Assembly: GCA_030426805.1 (NCBI GenBank)
Contig: JAUHXU010000005.1
Span: 496,001-560,000, forward strand
DNA: 64,000 bases
Source of the DNA: a bacterium
GTDB lineage: Bacteria > Planctomycetota > JAFGQW01
Direction: 5' to 3'
Below are positions 1 through 8,459 of this stretch, piece after piece. The notes below the pieces were generated by a model. That model was not told where the DNA came from, did no database searches, and saw only the letters and a list, made by a program, of their open reading frames with translations. The translations under genes and the position numbers were made by a program. How positions within the stretch are numbered: the first letter of the stretch is position 1; the number at the start of each line of letters is the position of its first letter.

Positions 1-705
1 ACCCTGCAGATCGGAGCGCAGTCCCTCCTTGAGTTTGGCGAGACCGAAGTCGAGCACCTTCACGTGGCCGTCCCGCGTGATCATCACGTTGTCGGGCTTG
101 AGATCGCGGTGCGTGATCCCCTGTCGGTGCGCGGCGGCGACCGCTTCGACGACCTTGAGCGCGACGTCGAGGAAACGCTCGATCGCGATCCCGCCCGGCG
201 CGACGAGATCCGAGAGGCGCATCCCGTCGACGAGTTCCATCGTGATGAAGTGATCGCCGTTGCTCGACTCGAACGAGTGCACGGTCACGATGTTCGGGTG
301 CGACAGCGACGCGACCGCCTTCGCCTCGCGCTCGAATCGTGCGCGCAACTCCTCGCGTCCGGCGAGATCGCGCGGCAACACCTTCATCGCGACTTCGCGG
401 TCGAGCTTCGTGTCGCGCGCCGCGTAGACGACGCCCATCCCGCCCCGCCCGATCGGCCGGACCAGTTCGTAGTGCGCGAGGCTCGTGCCGGTTCGATCGG
501 CTTCCGTCGACTCGCGCAACGCCTCCGGAATCTCGGGGAGGTTGCCGGTGTCGAAGTGGCGCAACAACGAGCTGACCTCGGCGCGGACGACGTCGCTGGT
601 CGCCTGGCGCTCGACGTACGCCTCGCGGTCGGCGACGGGTAGTCGCGACGCCTCGTCGAACAGTGCTTCGACGAGGCGTTGTTCCTCGGGGCCGAGCTCA
701 GACAT
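1..705 (-). CDS. Serine/threonine protein kinase, N-terminal part (runs off window)
   Basis: Cytoplasmic Hanks-type Ser/Thr kinase; 235 residues are visible and the 3' end lies beyond base 1. A roughly 75-residue N-terminal extension precedes the kinase domain. The glycine loop GRGGMG is at residues 86-91, the ATP-binding Lys is K108 in VAMKVL, the catalytic loop HRDLKPDN starts at H199 and the Mg-binding DFG is at 219-221, so the visible N-lobe and catalytic loop look active. The start codon overlaps the end of the upstream ECF sigma gene by 8 bp, which indicates co-transcription and translational coupling. ECF-kinase pairs of this kind are common in Planctomycetota and Acidobacteriota. Target unknown; any C-terminal sensor domain is outside the window. 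Confidence 0.92.
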   Translation of the reverse strand, partial: MSELGPEEQRLVEALFDEASRLPVADREAYVERQATSDVVRAEVSSLLRHFDTGNLPEIPEALRESTEADRTGTSLAHYELVRPIGRGGMGVVYAARDTKLDREVAMKVLPRDLAGREELRARFEREAKAVASLSHPNIVTVHSFESSNGDHFITMELVDGMRLSDLVAPGGIAIERFLDVALKVVEAVAAAHRQGITHRDLKPDNVMITRDGHVKVLDFGLAKLKEGLRSDLQG

Positions 706-1279
706 CGGCTGGCTCCGACAGCTCCCGCTTGAGCCACGTGCGGATGAACCGCCACTCGCGCTCGACCGTGCCGACGGAAACCCCGAGCGCGGCCGCGGTC
801 TCCTCGTTGCTCATCCCGGCGAAGTAGCGCATGTTGACGATGGCCGACTTGCGGGCATCGCGCGCCTCGAGGCGGCGCAGCGCTTCATCGACGCGCAACA
901 CGTCGTCCTTGGGCTCCTCGAACGCGAACGCATCGACGTCGATGTCCACGCGACGCTTGTCGCCGCCGCGCTTCAAGCGCGCACGGGCCCGCGCCTGCTC
1001 GACGATGATCCGACGCATCGCGCGCGCCGCGGCCCCGAAGAAGTGCGCGCGACCGCCCCAGCCGTCCGGCGCTTCGCCGGCGATCCGGAGGTAGGCCTCG
1101 TGCACGAGGCCGGTCGGCTGCAACGTCCGGATCGCGGGCTCGGCGGCCAGCTTCACGCGGGCGAGCCGGCGGAGCTCGTCGTAGACCGCGGGCAGCAGTC
1201 GGTCCGACGCCGCCTCTTCACCCCGATCGACCGCATCGAGGATGTTCGTCAACTGCGACGTTGCGCACGGATCGGTCAA
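698..1279 (-). CDS. ECF-type RNA polymerase sigma factor
   Basis: 193-residue sigma-70 family factor that should direct RNA polymerase to a specific promoter set. Region 2 covers about residues 30-100 (PTGLVHEAYLRI and the following FFGAAARAMRRIIVE). Region 4 covers about 130-188, with an HTH around MSNEETAAALGVSVGTVERE. The sequence resembles the ECF subfamily that is usually paired with a Ser/Thr kinase, and here the kinase gene overlaps its stop by 8 bp. No anti-sigma gene is adjacent, so control by the neighbouring kinase is the natural inference. The start chosen is TTG, with AGAGG about 7 nt upstream; no in-frame ATG lies nearby. Confidence 0.9.
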   Translation of the reverse strand: MTDPCATSQLTNILDAVDRGEEAASDRLLPAVYDELRRLARVKLAAEPAIRTLQPTGLVHEAYLRIAGEAPDGWGGRAHFFGAAARAMRRIIVEQARARARLKRGGDKRRVDIDVDAFAFEEPKDDVLRVDEALRRLEARDARKSAIVNMRYFAGMSNEETAAALGVSVGTVEREWRFIRTWLKRELSEPADV

Positions 1280-1612
1280 TGGAGGAACCTCTGGCCTTCG
1301 ATTCTAAGCAATCACCGTAGCTGCAAATTGTACCCGAGTCCCCTGTCCTCGACCACCGGCGCTGGTTCGGCCAAAGGCGGAGCTGTCCCAAGTGTTTGCG
1401 TGCAATCGAGTTCCTGCACGGCGTCCCGCGCGGGGAACGCGCCGCGCGAAAAATGCGACCGTTCTCATCGCGGGATCGCGGAATGTGCGCGGCACGGTTT
1501 CATGCGACGCGAAAACGCTCCGATAAAAGAAGACGGGCAATCGGCGTCACCACGGTGGCGATTTCGGGAGAGGAGTGCGCACCCCGCGCGGGGTGCGGTT
1601 GCGGGCGGGGCG
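1280..1612. other. 333-bp divergent intergenic region
   Basis: This region separates the ECF sigma/kinase operon (minus strand) from the receiver-like gene (plus strand). No convincing gene or RNA was seen; small open frames here have no recognisable protein features. A GATAAA box at 1522-1527 is a weak -10 candidate for the rightward gene, without a good -35. Nothing else stood out. Confidence 0.5.
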
Positions 1613-2878
1613 ATGAACAGGGATCGAGTAAACGACCGGCTGGATTCGATCTTCGGGTCGATGGACGGGGGCGGCTCCGAGTCGCCCACGCCGTCGGGTC
1701 CCGCGAGCGACTTCGCCGCCGTTCATCGCGAGCTGCGCAAGACCGTCAGCCAGGTGCAGGGCATCGTCGGCCTGCTGACCCACGCGGGCCTGAGCGACCA
1801 CCAGAGCGGCCTCGTGCGCCAGGTGCAGCAGGCGATCCGCGAACTCGCTCGGCTGATCAACCACGAGTTGCACGCGCCGCCGCCGAGTGCCGGCACCGCC
1901 CCGAGGCCCCGCCCCGCGGGTGCGACGCCGCGCAACGCCGTGCCGGCCCGCGACCCGATCACCGCGCTGCACACACCGCGCGGATCCGGGCGAACCCCGC
2001 AGCAATCACCGCCGATCGCACCGCCCGCACCGCCGGTGCCGGCGGCCGAACCACGCCTCACGCACCCGCGACCGGCGCCGACGCCGCCACCGGTCGCACG
2101 GACCGGGAACACGCGCGCGACGATCCTGCTCGCGGAGAACTCGGCCAACAACCACCGGTTGTTCTCCACCCTGCTCCAACGCGTCGACTGCGCGGTGGAC
2201 ATCGCCGACAACGGCGAGGTCGCGCTCGAGAAACTCGAACGCGCGACCTACCACGTCGCGCTGATCAACTGCCACCTACCGGCGCTCAACGGCTTCGACG
2301 TGCTCACCGCGATTCGCCAGCAACGCATCGTCGCGCCCGGCGGCCAGCGCCTCCCGATGATCCTGTATGCCGACCCCGAACTCCGCGGCTTCCGCGAGCG
2401 CGTCCAGGCACTCGAGGTCCCGTTCCTCGCGAAACCCTACGAGCTCGCACCGCTCGAGAAGCTGCTGCAACGCTTCCTGCCTCGCTGCGACGACAAGCCG
2501 ATGACGACCCGCAGCGGCTCCCTGCACGCACTCGTCGACGACGCGACACTCAGCGCGCTCTGCGGTCGCCTGTCCGCCAACGAGTTCGTCGCGATCTACC
2601 AGCGTTACCTCGCGCGCTCGCCGAAGCTGATCGTCGAGATCGTGCAGGCGATGTCCGCGGGCACGATCGACCGCATGGAGCAGGCCGCGGCGGTCCTGCT
2701 GAACTCGAGCGCCGAACTGGGAGCGATCGCGCTCGCCGAGAAGTGTCGTGCGATCACCGCGCTCTGCCGTGCCGGCAAGCTCGAGGAGACCGCCGCATTC
2801 GTCGTCGGTCTCGATGCGCTCTACCGCCGCACGTGCAGTGCACTGCAAGGCGCGGTCGAGTCCGCCTACCTGCCCTGA
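1613..2878 (+). CDS. Degenerate receiver-HPt protein (pseudo-phosphorelay scaffold)
   Basis: 421-residue soluble protein. Residues 32-86 form a helical stretch that resembles a histidine-kinase dimerisation hairpin without a clear H-box. Residues 87-165 are a Pro/Ala-rich linker. Residues 168-290 are a CheY-like receiver and 305-420 an HPt-like helical bundle. The receiver keeps the conserved Lys (K274 in LAKP), but the phospho-acceptor Asp is Asn (N219 in LINCHLP) and the acidic pair is E175-N176. In the HPt, the segment normally reading HTLKGSSA reads AVLLNSSA, so the His is A360. It should therefore fold as a phosphorelay module but not carry phosphate. The ATG at 1613 follows a G-rich SD; longer in-frame upstream sequence looks non-coding. 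Confidence 0.75.
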   Translation: MNRDRVNDRLDSIFGSMDGGGSESPTPSGPASDFAAVHRELRKTVSQVQGIVGLLTHAGLSDHQSGLVRQVQQAIRELARLINHELHAPPPSAGTAPRPRPAGATPRNAVPARDPITALHTPRGSGRTPQQSPPIAPPAPPVPAAEPRLTHPRPAPTPPPVARTGNTRATILLAENSANNHRLFSTLLQRVDCAVDIADNGEVALEKLERATYHVALINCHLPALNGFDVLTAIRQQRIVAPGGQRLPMILYADPELRGFRERVQALEVPFLAKPYELAPLEKLLQRFLPRCDDKPMTTRSGSLHALVDDATLSALCGRLSANEFVAIYQRYLARSPKLIVEIVQAMSAGTIDRMEQAAAVLLNSSAELGAIALAEKCRAITALCRAGKLEETAAFVVGLDALYRRTCSALQGAVESAYLP

Positions 2879-2894
2879 TCGCGACGCCCCGACA

Positions 2895-3803
2895 CTACAG
2901 CGAGACGACCGGCTGACCCGAGGCGATCGCGTCGGGCCCCGCCGCCGAGAGGATCGTCGCCGAGGCCTCGCCCGCACGCGACTGGTCGACGACGCCCACC
3001 GCCGCGATCCCCTCCGCGTCGAGGACGAGCAGCGGCGTGCCGACCGGCAACGGCACGGGCGACTCGACCGCGAGCACGACCGTCCCGCGCTCGCGGTCGG
3101 CCGTGCGGACGGTGCCTTCGAACACGTCGATCGGCGGCGTCGTATCGACCGGCGGTCCGGCCCGCCGCAACGCGGACAGCGCGGGCTCGAGCGCCCGGCC
3201 GCCGTCGTCGCCGAGCGTGTCGACGACCCGCTCGAGCGTCGGCAGCACGAAACGCGCGCGACTGCCCAGCGCGGCGAGCCCGCGGCCGACGCGCTCCACC
3301 CGTACGGGCTCCGCGCCCACGAGGCAGGCGACCAGTCCGCGCGCGAGCAGCGCAGCCTTGGCGTTGCGGTCGTCCAGCAGCGCCGCCCGCGCGAGCGTGC
3401 GGGCGACGAGTCGACCGTATCCGCGCGGCCTCGGGGCGTAGCAGTGCGCGAGCGCCTCGGCCGCCGTGCCGAACGCAGCGCGCGCCGCGGGTGCCTCGCC
3501 GTCGACGACGAGGCGCGTCAGCACGTCGAGCGCGTGATGGACGACGCGGCCGGGAAGCCGATCGCCGCGTTCGAGCAAGTCGCGCCATCCGATGACGGAG
3601 AGCGCGAGCTTCGAACGCGCGTCGGGTGCAATCGTACGGCCGTCTCGTCGAGCGCGGGCGGCCTCGAGCAACGCGTCGAGTTCGCGGCGCAACTCGGCGT
3701 CACCGGACGGCGGCGGCGGATCGTCGGGTTGCTGCGCGCTCGCGATCGCGCAACCCACCGCGACGGTCGCGCCAAACGCGACGAGTCGTCGACACCACAT
3801 CAT
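2895..3803 (-). CDS. Secreted protein of unknown function
   Basis: 302 residues, not recognised. An N-terminal signal peptide (hydrophobic LVAFGATVAVGCAIA, likely cut after ASA before QQ) predicts export. The middle, about residues 45-215, is Ala/Arg/Leu-rich and looks helical, possibly repeat-like. The last roughly 90 residues look beta-rich (VFEGTVRTADRERGTVVLAV, then LLVLDAEG and GQPVVSL). The ATG overlaps the stop of the upstream aspartyl-protease gene in a 4-bp ATGA, so the two are translationally coupled and may act together in the periplasm. The stop is 16 bp from the convergent receiver-like gene. Confidence 0.6.
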   Translation of the reverse strand: MMWCRRLVAFGATVAVGCAIASAQQPDDPPPPSGDAELRRELDALLEAARARRDGRTIAPDARSKLALSVIGWRDLLERGDRLPGRVVHHALDVLTRLVVDGEAPAARAAFGTAAEALAHCYAPRPRGYGRLVARTLARAALLDDRNAKAALLARGLVACLVGAEPVRVERVGRGLAALGSRARFVLPTLERVVDTLGDDGGRALEPALSALRRAGPPVDTTPPIDVFEGTVRTADRERGTVVLAVESPVPLPVGTPLLVLDAEGIAAVGVVDQSRAGEASATILSAAGPDAIASGQPVVSL

Positions 3804-4675
3804 CCGCCGAGCCGAAACCGCACGAGCCGCTGCCGCTGATCGAACGTGATCGCGAAGCGTTGCAGCAGTTGCATGCCGAGCAACACGGACTGCCCGCCGA
3901 GCAGGATCGACGGGTTGCGCGCGCGGAAGTGCCCGAACAGCAGATCGCCCGCGATCGAACCGAAGCGGTTCTCGCCGACGTGGTTGATCGTTCGAACCGT
4001 GACGCGCTGGTCGGGCTTCCGCAGGTAGTCGAACTGCGACTCGTAGTCGAGCGGCACCGACAGGCACCCGGTGAACCCGGTGTCGATCGTCGCTCGCAAC
4101 GGAACACCCCCGGCGACGCAGGTGATGCGCGGCGTGTCTTCGACCAGTTCGTACTCGAGGACGTCGCGGCCGTTGGCCGGTGGCAGGCTGCCGCGTTGCA
4201 GCACGAGTCGTCGACGCGGGAAGTCGAACGTGACCAGGCAGTCGGCGAACAAGCCGAAGCTGACGTAGCCCGGTTCGTCGGGCGGCAAGTCGAGCAAGAC
4301 GCAATCGATGCCGTTGAACCACGCGGGGCCGAGCCCGACGCGATCGAGCCCGGCGATCTCGAACACGCTCCACTCGCTCCGGGCGGCACCGCGGAGGAGC
4401 GCCGGATACCGGAGTCTCGGGACGAGACCCAGGTCGGTCGCGATCCGACGGGACACGACGAAGATCTGCGAGCCCGTGTCGAGCTGCAGCGGAACCGTCG
4501 TCCCCTCGATCAACTCGACCTCGGCGTGCACGGATCCGTCGTCGGAGAAGCGCAGGGGCACCTCGATCGAATCCGTCGCCAGCACGGTCGCGTTCGGCGT
4601 CAGGCGGGTAAACGGAAGCCCACACGCCGGGAGGAGCATCAGGCAAACAACGAGAGCGGTCCGAATGTGACGCAT
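3800..4675 (-). CDS. Lipoprotein retropepsin-like aspartyl protease
   Basis: 291 residues. The N-terminus carries a lipoprotein signal with lipobox LPAC (Cys 18), so the protein is probably membrane-anchored and faces the periplasm. Two aspartyl-protease motifs are visible: LDTGS at D66 and IDTGF at D198. The chain therefore holds both half-sites of a pepsin-like enzyme, as in the bacterial aspartyl-protease families PF13650/PF13975. The typical hydrophobic-Gly elements following each half (GLLFADC-type and LLGMQLL) are present. First gene of a two-gene unit with the downstream secreted protein. A TATCAT box ends 6 nt before the ATG and there is no clear SD, suggesting a leaderless message. 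Substrate unknown. Confidence 0.82.
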   Translation of the reverse strand: MRHIRTALVVCLMLLPACGLPFTRLTPNATVLATDSIEVPLRFSDDGSVHAEVELIEGTTVPLQLDTGSQIFVVSRRIATDLGLVPRLRYPALLRGAARSEWSVFEIAGLDRVGLGPAWFNGIDCVLLDLPPDEPGYVSFGLFADCLVTFDFPRRRLVLQRGSLPPANGRDVLEYELVEDTPRITCVAGGVPLRATIDTGFTGCLSVPLDYESQFDYLRKPDQRVTVRTINHVGENRFGSIAGDLLFGHFRARNPSILLGGQSVLLGMQLLQRFAITFDQRQRLVRFRLGG

Positions 4676-4681
4676 GACTCC

Positions 4682-4687
4682 ATGATA
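4682..4687 (-). promoter_or_regulatory. -10 box TATCAT, leaderless spacing
   Basis: On the minus strand TATCAT ends exactly 6 nt before the ATG of the aspartyl-protease gene. Transcription would then start at or next to the start codon. No good -35 is visible at 16-18 bp. Confidence 0.45.
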
Positions 4688-4718
4688 CCGCGCCCGTCCG
4701 CCACCGGCGATTCCCTCC

Positions 4719-4746
4719 TTGCACCCATCGCCTCGCGCACTACGAT
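4719..4746 (+). promoter_or_regulatory. Promoter candidate for secreted propeller gene
   Basis: TTGCAC (4719-4724), a 16-bp spacer and TACGAT (4741-4746), about 83 bp before the ATG at 4830. It sits in the 154-bp divergent gap opposite the minus-strand TATCAT box. Confidence 0.4.
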
Positions 4747-4829
4747 GGCGCGTGAGAGTGAACGTAAGCGGCGCCGGCATCTTCGGTCGCCCGGTTCAGG
4801 GGCTGGACATCGAGAGAGGAGCCACCCAG

Positions 4830-6128
4830 ATGAGGAGAGCATTGTCGGCGGTCGCGGCGATCGCACTCGTGGCGGGCATTGCGACTGCGCAACCCCACCC
4901 GCATGGCTACGCAACGGGACAGATCAACTTCAGCAAGACGGCGACGGAGCCGATCGTTTCGATCATCGACGCGGCCGGCAACGTCGTGACGTCGGTCGCG
5001 GTCGGCACGAACAACTGCCACGGGCTCGTGATGGGTCCGAAGAACGAGCTGCTCTACGCGTCGGAGCTCGACGGCGGCATCTACATGATCGACCCGATGA
5101 CCGGCACGAACCTCGGCACGTTCGTCACGCTCGCGGGCGTGAACCCGCGTGACCTGACGTTCGACCAGAACGGCGACCTGTTCATCGGCAGCACCGCGGC
5201 CGGTGACAACCTCTACAAGGTCGACGGCGTGACCCAGGCCGTGACGACGCTGTTCGGTTTCGGCACCGGCTGGGACATCGGCGAAGGCGGCGTCAACATC
5301 GACATCGACACCGGCGAACTGCTCGTGCTCGGTGACGGCAACGGCGACCCGCTGTGGCGGATGAACCGCGACGGCAGCAGCTACACGACGATCGCCACCG
5401 GCATGGTCACGCGATACGGCTTCGCGCAGCACATCCCGACCGGCGACATCTACTCGGGCACCGGCGGCTCCGACTACCTGCGCCTCCTCCCGGCGGGCAC
5501 CTCGGTGTCGTCGGTGTGGATCTCGCAACCGAACGCGTCGAACATGTATTGCGTCAAGTGTGACCGCGCGAGCGCGGCCACCCAGACGCTCGTCGGCGGC
5601 CTGTGGGGCTCGACCTCCAACGGCAACGGCGTCGAGACGGTCGACATCGCGACCAAGACGGTCACGTCGCTGAACTCGACGATCACGAGCAGCATCTACG
5701 AGATCGAGATCCTCTACCGCAAGAACGTCTCGAGCGCGCGCGGCAACGCGGCCGGTCAGTGGACGCTCTACGTCCACGTGCCGGAAGACGCGACGAAGCG
5801 CTACAACCTCGTCGTCGGTGCGAGCGGCGTTCGCCCGGGTGTCGGTTTCGCGAGCGGCCGCACGGCCTACCTGAACCCCGACATCCTGACGTTCACCGGC
5901 CTGACGTTCGGCCTCGCGCCGTTCCTGCAGACCACGTCGAACCCGGGCTCGCTCCGCGGCACGCTCGACAACCTCGGCAAGGACACGGCGACGCTCGATC
6001 TGTCGGCGCTCGGCCCGGCCGCCAACGGCACGCGTCTGTGGTTCCTCGTCCTGACCGAGGATTCCTCGGCGCCCGAGGGCTTCGGCACGATCACCGACCC
6101 GCACGTCATCAAGATCGAAGGCCTGTAG
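4830..6128 (+). CDS. Secreted beta-propeller protein with C-terminal sandwich module
   Basis: 432 residues. A cleavable signal peptide (about 1-20, ending IATA before QPHPHG) predicts export. Residues 20-300 contain repeated blades of the form 'GPKNELLYASELDGGIYMID', typical of NHL/SMP-30-like propellers. The last roughly 125 residues are a separate beta-rich module (WTLYVHVPEDA through LWFLVLTED) of the kind found at the C-termini of other secreted proteins in this window. It may serve attachment or sorting. No catalytic residues are recognisable. SD GAGAGGA lies 11 nt before the ATG, and a strong hairpin terminator follows the stop. Confidence 0.8.
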   Translation: MRRALSAVAAIALVAGIATAQPHPHGYATGQINFSKTATEPIVSIIDAAGNVVTSVAVGTNNCHGLVMGPKNELLYASELDGGIYMIDPMTGTNLGTFVTLAGVNPRDLTFDQNGDLFIGSTAAGDNLYKVDGVTQAVTTLFGFGTGWDIGEGGVNIDIDTGELLVLGDGNGDPLWRMNRDGSSYTTIATGMVTRYGFAQHIPTGDIYSGTGGSDYLRLLPAGTSVSSVWISQPNASNMYCVKCDRASAATQTLVGGLWGSTSNGNGVETVDIATKTVTSLNSTITSSIYEIEILYRKNVSSARGNAAGQWTLYVHVPEDATKRYNLVVGASGVRPGVGFASGRTAYLNPDILTFTGLTFGLAPFLQTTSNPGSLRGTLDNLGKDTATLDLSALGPAANGTRLWFLVLTEDSSAPEGFGTITDPHVIKIEGL

Positions 6129-6153
6129 GCCGACACCGAATCGACGACTCGCA

Positions 6154-6190
6154 CGAGGGCCGGGCACCACGGTGGCCGGCCCTCGTTTCG
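6154..6190 (+). terminator. Rho-independent terminator
   Basis: A perfect 10-bp stem (6154-6163 with 6176-6185) holds an inner CACC/GGTG stem and is followed by GTTTCG. It starts 26 bp after the propeller gene stop. Confidence 0.75.
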
Positions 6191-6352
6191 TACCGACCGG
6201 ACACGGCCGAATCGCCGTGGAACCTGGACAGCACCGCCCGGATATCGAGAATGCGCCCCGCAAGCGGGATGGCACCGTCCGAAACGGTGCGCGGGTCGCT
6301 TGTGTACGCGTGCACCGACGCTCGGACGCTCGAAGAGAGTGGGGTGTGCGCG

Positions 6353-7495
6353 ATGAAGCCGGTTCTCTGCTTCATGCTGGTCTACGCAATCGTCGGTTGC
6401 AGCGGGACGAATACGGTCGCCCGCGTGTCGTCGCCGGAGCCGCAAGACAAACCGCAGGACAAGGAGGCCCATCGGAAGCACTCCGAAGAGAGGCCCGTCG
6501 ACAGACCGCTCGATCTGGAGGCGAAACACCTCGAAGAGGAGGCGAAGCGCAAGGCGGCGGAGAAGGAGCGCGACGAGGCCGAGAAGAAGCGCAAGAAGGC
6601 CGAGGAAGAGCGGCAAAAGGCGCACGACAAGCGCAAGAAGGAGATCGAGGAAGCGAAGGTCGCGGCGAGCCCGACGTTCGCCCGCCACTTGCGCATCACC
6701 TCGGGCCTCGCGCTGACGAACCCGTACACGCTCACGGCGAATCCGAGCGACGGGACTTTCACGCTGGTCGACAACGAGACCGAGGGGAACTTCTACGTCG
6801 AGGCGGCGGTCCGCTACCGCAGCGCGTGGATGCCACCCGACGATCACTTCCTCGCGGGCAGCACGCCGTTCGCACAGGCGATCGTGCCGGCGGACTACGA
6901 CTTCCGACTCGGTCTCGTCGCGATCGACGACGAGACGCGCGCCAACGTCGCACCCGGTGCGAGCAACGTGTACGGCGAGATCAGCGCGGGATGGCCGATC
7001 TACTCCTTCCTCGGACACAGGAACAAGGAGACCGGGGAGTTCGAGCAGTCCGACGTCGGCGCGACGATCAACATCGAAGGCCTCTTCGGCGCGACGACCG
7101 ACAAGTCGTCGCAGGACATTCACGACTACTACGGCGTCGGGATCGGCACCGCGTGGCGGATCGGCAAGCCGCTGACCGCGCAACAATTCACCGACGGCAA
7201 GACGCTGCCGCCGGCGACCGCCTTCTTCGCGGTCTACTACGGCGCGGCCGAGGCGCCGGAGTTCACCGACGATCGACGTACGGCGTCCGTGATCTCCGAA
7301 CGCGGCTACCCGGAGTTCCGGACCGAGTCGGCGTTCATCATGCGCACCGAGTTCGACATCCCCTTGTCGAAGGTCTCGGCGATCACGATCGGCGCGCGCC
7401 TCTTCCTCGGGTTCGACGAGGTCAACCCGTGGTCTTTGAGCGTCGGCTACTCCCTGAGCCTGGCCCAGCTCGCAAAGCTGTTCGGCCACACGTAG
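6353..7495 (+). CDS. Lipoprotein with charged coiled coil and beta-rich C-terminal domain
   Basis: 380 residues. The signal peptide ends in a lipobox AIVGC (Cys at about residue 16), so the protein is lipid-anchored. Residues 25-105 are a long Lys/Glu/Arg-rich helix (repeated EEAKRKAAEKER-like heptads) that probably forms a coiled-coil stalk. Residues 110-380 are beta-rich with alternating aromatic/polar strands and a C-terminal run ending in FGHT, reminiscent of a porin-like or outer-membrane-associated barrel. The family was not recognised. The ATG at 6353 follows GAGAGTGGGGTG. The gene stands alone behind the upstream terminator. Confidence 0.65.
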   Translation: MKPVLCFMLVYAIVGCSGTNTVARVSSPEPQDKPQDKEAHRKHSEERPVDRPLDLEAKHLEEEAKRKAAEKERDEAEKKRKKAEEERQKAHDKRKKEIEEAKVAASPTFARHLRITSGLALTNPYTLTANPSDGTFTLVDNETEGNFYVEAAVRYRSAWMPPDDHFLAGSTPFAQAIVPADYDFRLGLVAIDDETRANVAPGASNVYGEISAGWPIYSFLGHRNKETGEFEQSDVGATINIEGLFGATTDKSSQDIHDYYGVGIGTAWRIGKPLTAQQFTDGKTLPPATAFFAVYYGAAEAPEFTDDRRTASVISERGYPEFRTESAFIMRTEFDIPLSKVSAITIGARLFLGFDEVNPWSLSVGYSLSLAQLAKLFGHT

Positions 7496-7569
7496 CATCG
7501 GAAGCCGGCAATTTGCCCGCGTCGCGCTCCGCTCGGGTCTCCGGCGGCGATCGGGACTATAGGGCCCGG

Positions 7570-8442
7570 ATGCGGTATCCAGCGGTCCAGTCGAAGAGCG
7601 TGCTGATCACCGGCTGCTCGTCCGGGATCGGGCTCGCGAGCGCACGGTGGCTGCGCGACGCGGGGTGGACCGTCTATCCGTCCGCCCGCAAGGCCGCGGA
7701 CCTCTCGGCGCTCGGCGCCGAGGGGTTCACGCCGATCGAGCTCGACGTCGCATCGTCGGAGTCGATCCAGGGTGCCGCCGCGCGCGTGCTCGACGCGACC
7801 GGCGGCACCCTGGGCGCGCTCGTCAACAACGCCGGTTTCGCACAGGCCGGCGCGCTCGAGGACGTGTCACGCGACGCGCTGCGTCAGCAGTTCGAGGTCA
7901 ACGTGTTCGGCGCGCACGAGCTGACGAACTGCTTCATCCCGACGATGCGCAAGCAGGGATGGGGACGCATCGTCAACGTCAGCTCGATCTTCGGGCTGAT
8001 CACGTCGCCGATGCTCGGCAGCTACTGCGCGACGAAATACGCGATGGAATCCCTGTCCGACGCGCTGCGCCTCGAACTGCGGAGCGCCGGAATCGCGGTC
8101 GCGCTGATCGAGCCCGGGCCGATCATCACCCGCTTCCGCAAGAACGCCGCCGAACGCGCGTCCGAGACGCTCGACACCGCCGAGTCGAACTACGGCGCGA
8201 TCTACGAGAAGCAGATCGAACGCCGACGCAACCGCACCCGCGAGAAGAAGCCCGACTGGTTCAACCGCCCGCCGGAGGACGTCGCCAAGCGCATCCACGC
8301 CGCGCTCGAATCGCCCCGCCCGCGTGCGCGCTACCGCGTGACGATCCCGGCCCGCGCCGGCGCCTTGCTGCGCCGCGTCGCCCCCACCGCGCTGGTCGAC
8401 CACCTCCTCGCGCGCCGCGTCCCCGACCCGGACGACCGCTGA
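7570..8442 (+). CDS. Short-chain dehydrogenase/reductase (classical SDR)
   Basis: 290-residue NAD(P)-dependent oxidoreductase. The Rossmann cofactor motif TGCSSGIG is at 14-21, NNAG at 86-89, the catalytic Ser in NVSSIFG near 138-139 and the YCATK catalytic motif at 152-156, so the tetrad is intact. The C-terminal extension (from about 210) is Arg-rich, as in SDRs acting on lipids or retinoid-like substrates. The substrate cannot be told. The ATG at 7570 follows a TATAGG box by 6 nt and has no SD, another possible leaderless start. The next gene, an acyltransferase, converges 17 bp away. Confidence 0.88.
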   Translation: MRYPAVQSKSVLITGCSSGIGLASARWLRDAGWTVYPSARKAADLSALGAEGFTPIELDVASSESIQGAAARVLDATGGTLGALVNNAGFAQAGALEDVSRDALRQQFEVNVFGAHELTNCFIPTMRKQGWGRIVNVSSIFGLITSPMLGSYCATKYAMESLSDALRLELRSAGIAVALIEPGPIITRFRKNAAERASETLDTAESNYGAIYEKQIERRRNRTREKKPDWFNRPPEDVAKRIHAALESPRPRARYRVTIPARAGALLRRVAPTALVDHLLARRVPDPDDR

Positions 8443-8459
8443 CGACGAGGCCGTGCGGG

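Noticed and set aside
485..1612. In-frame extension of the receiver-like gene upstream to base 485
   Set aside because: It would run antisense through the kinase and sigma genes and has no protein character; the ATG at 1613 begins sensible sequence.
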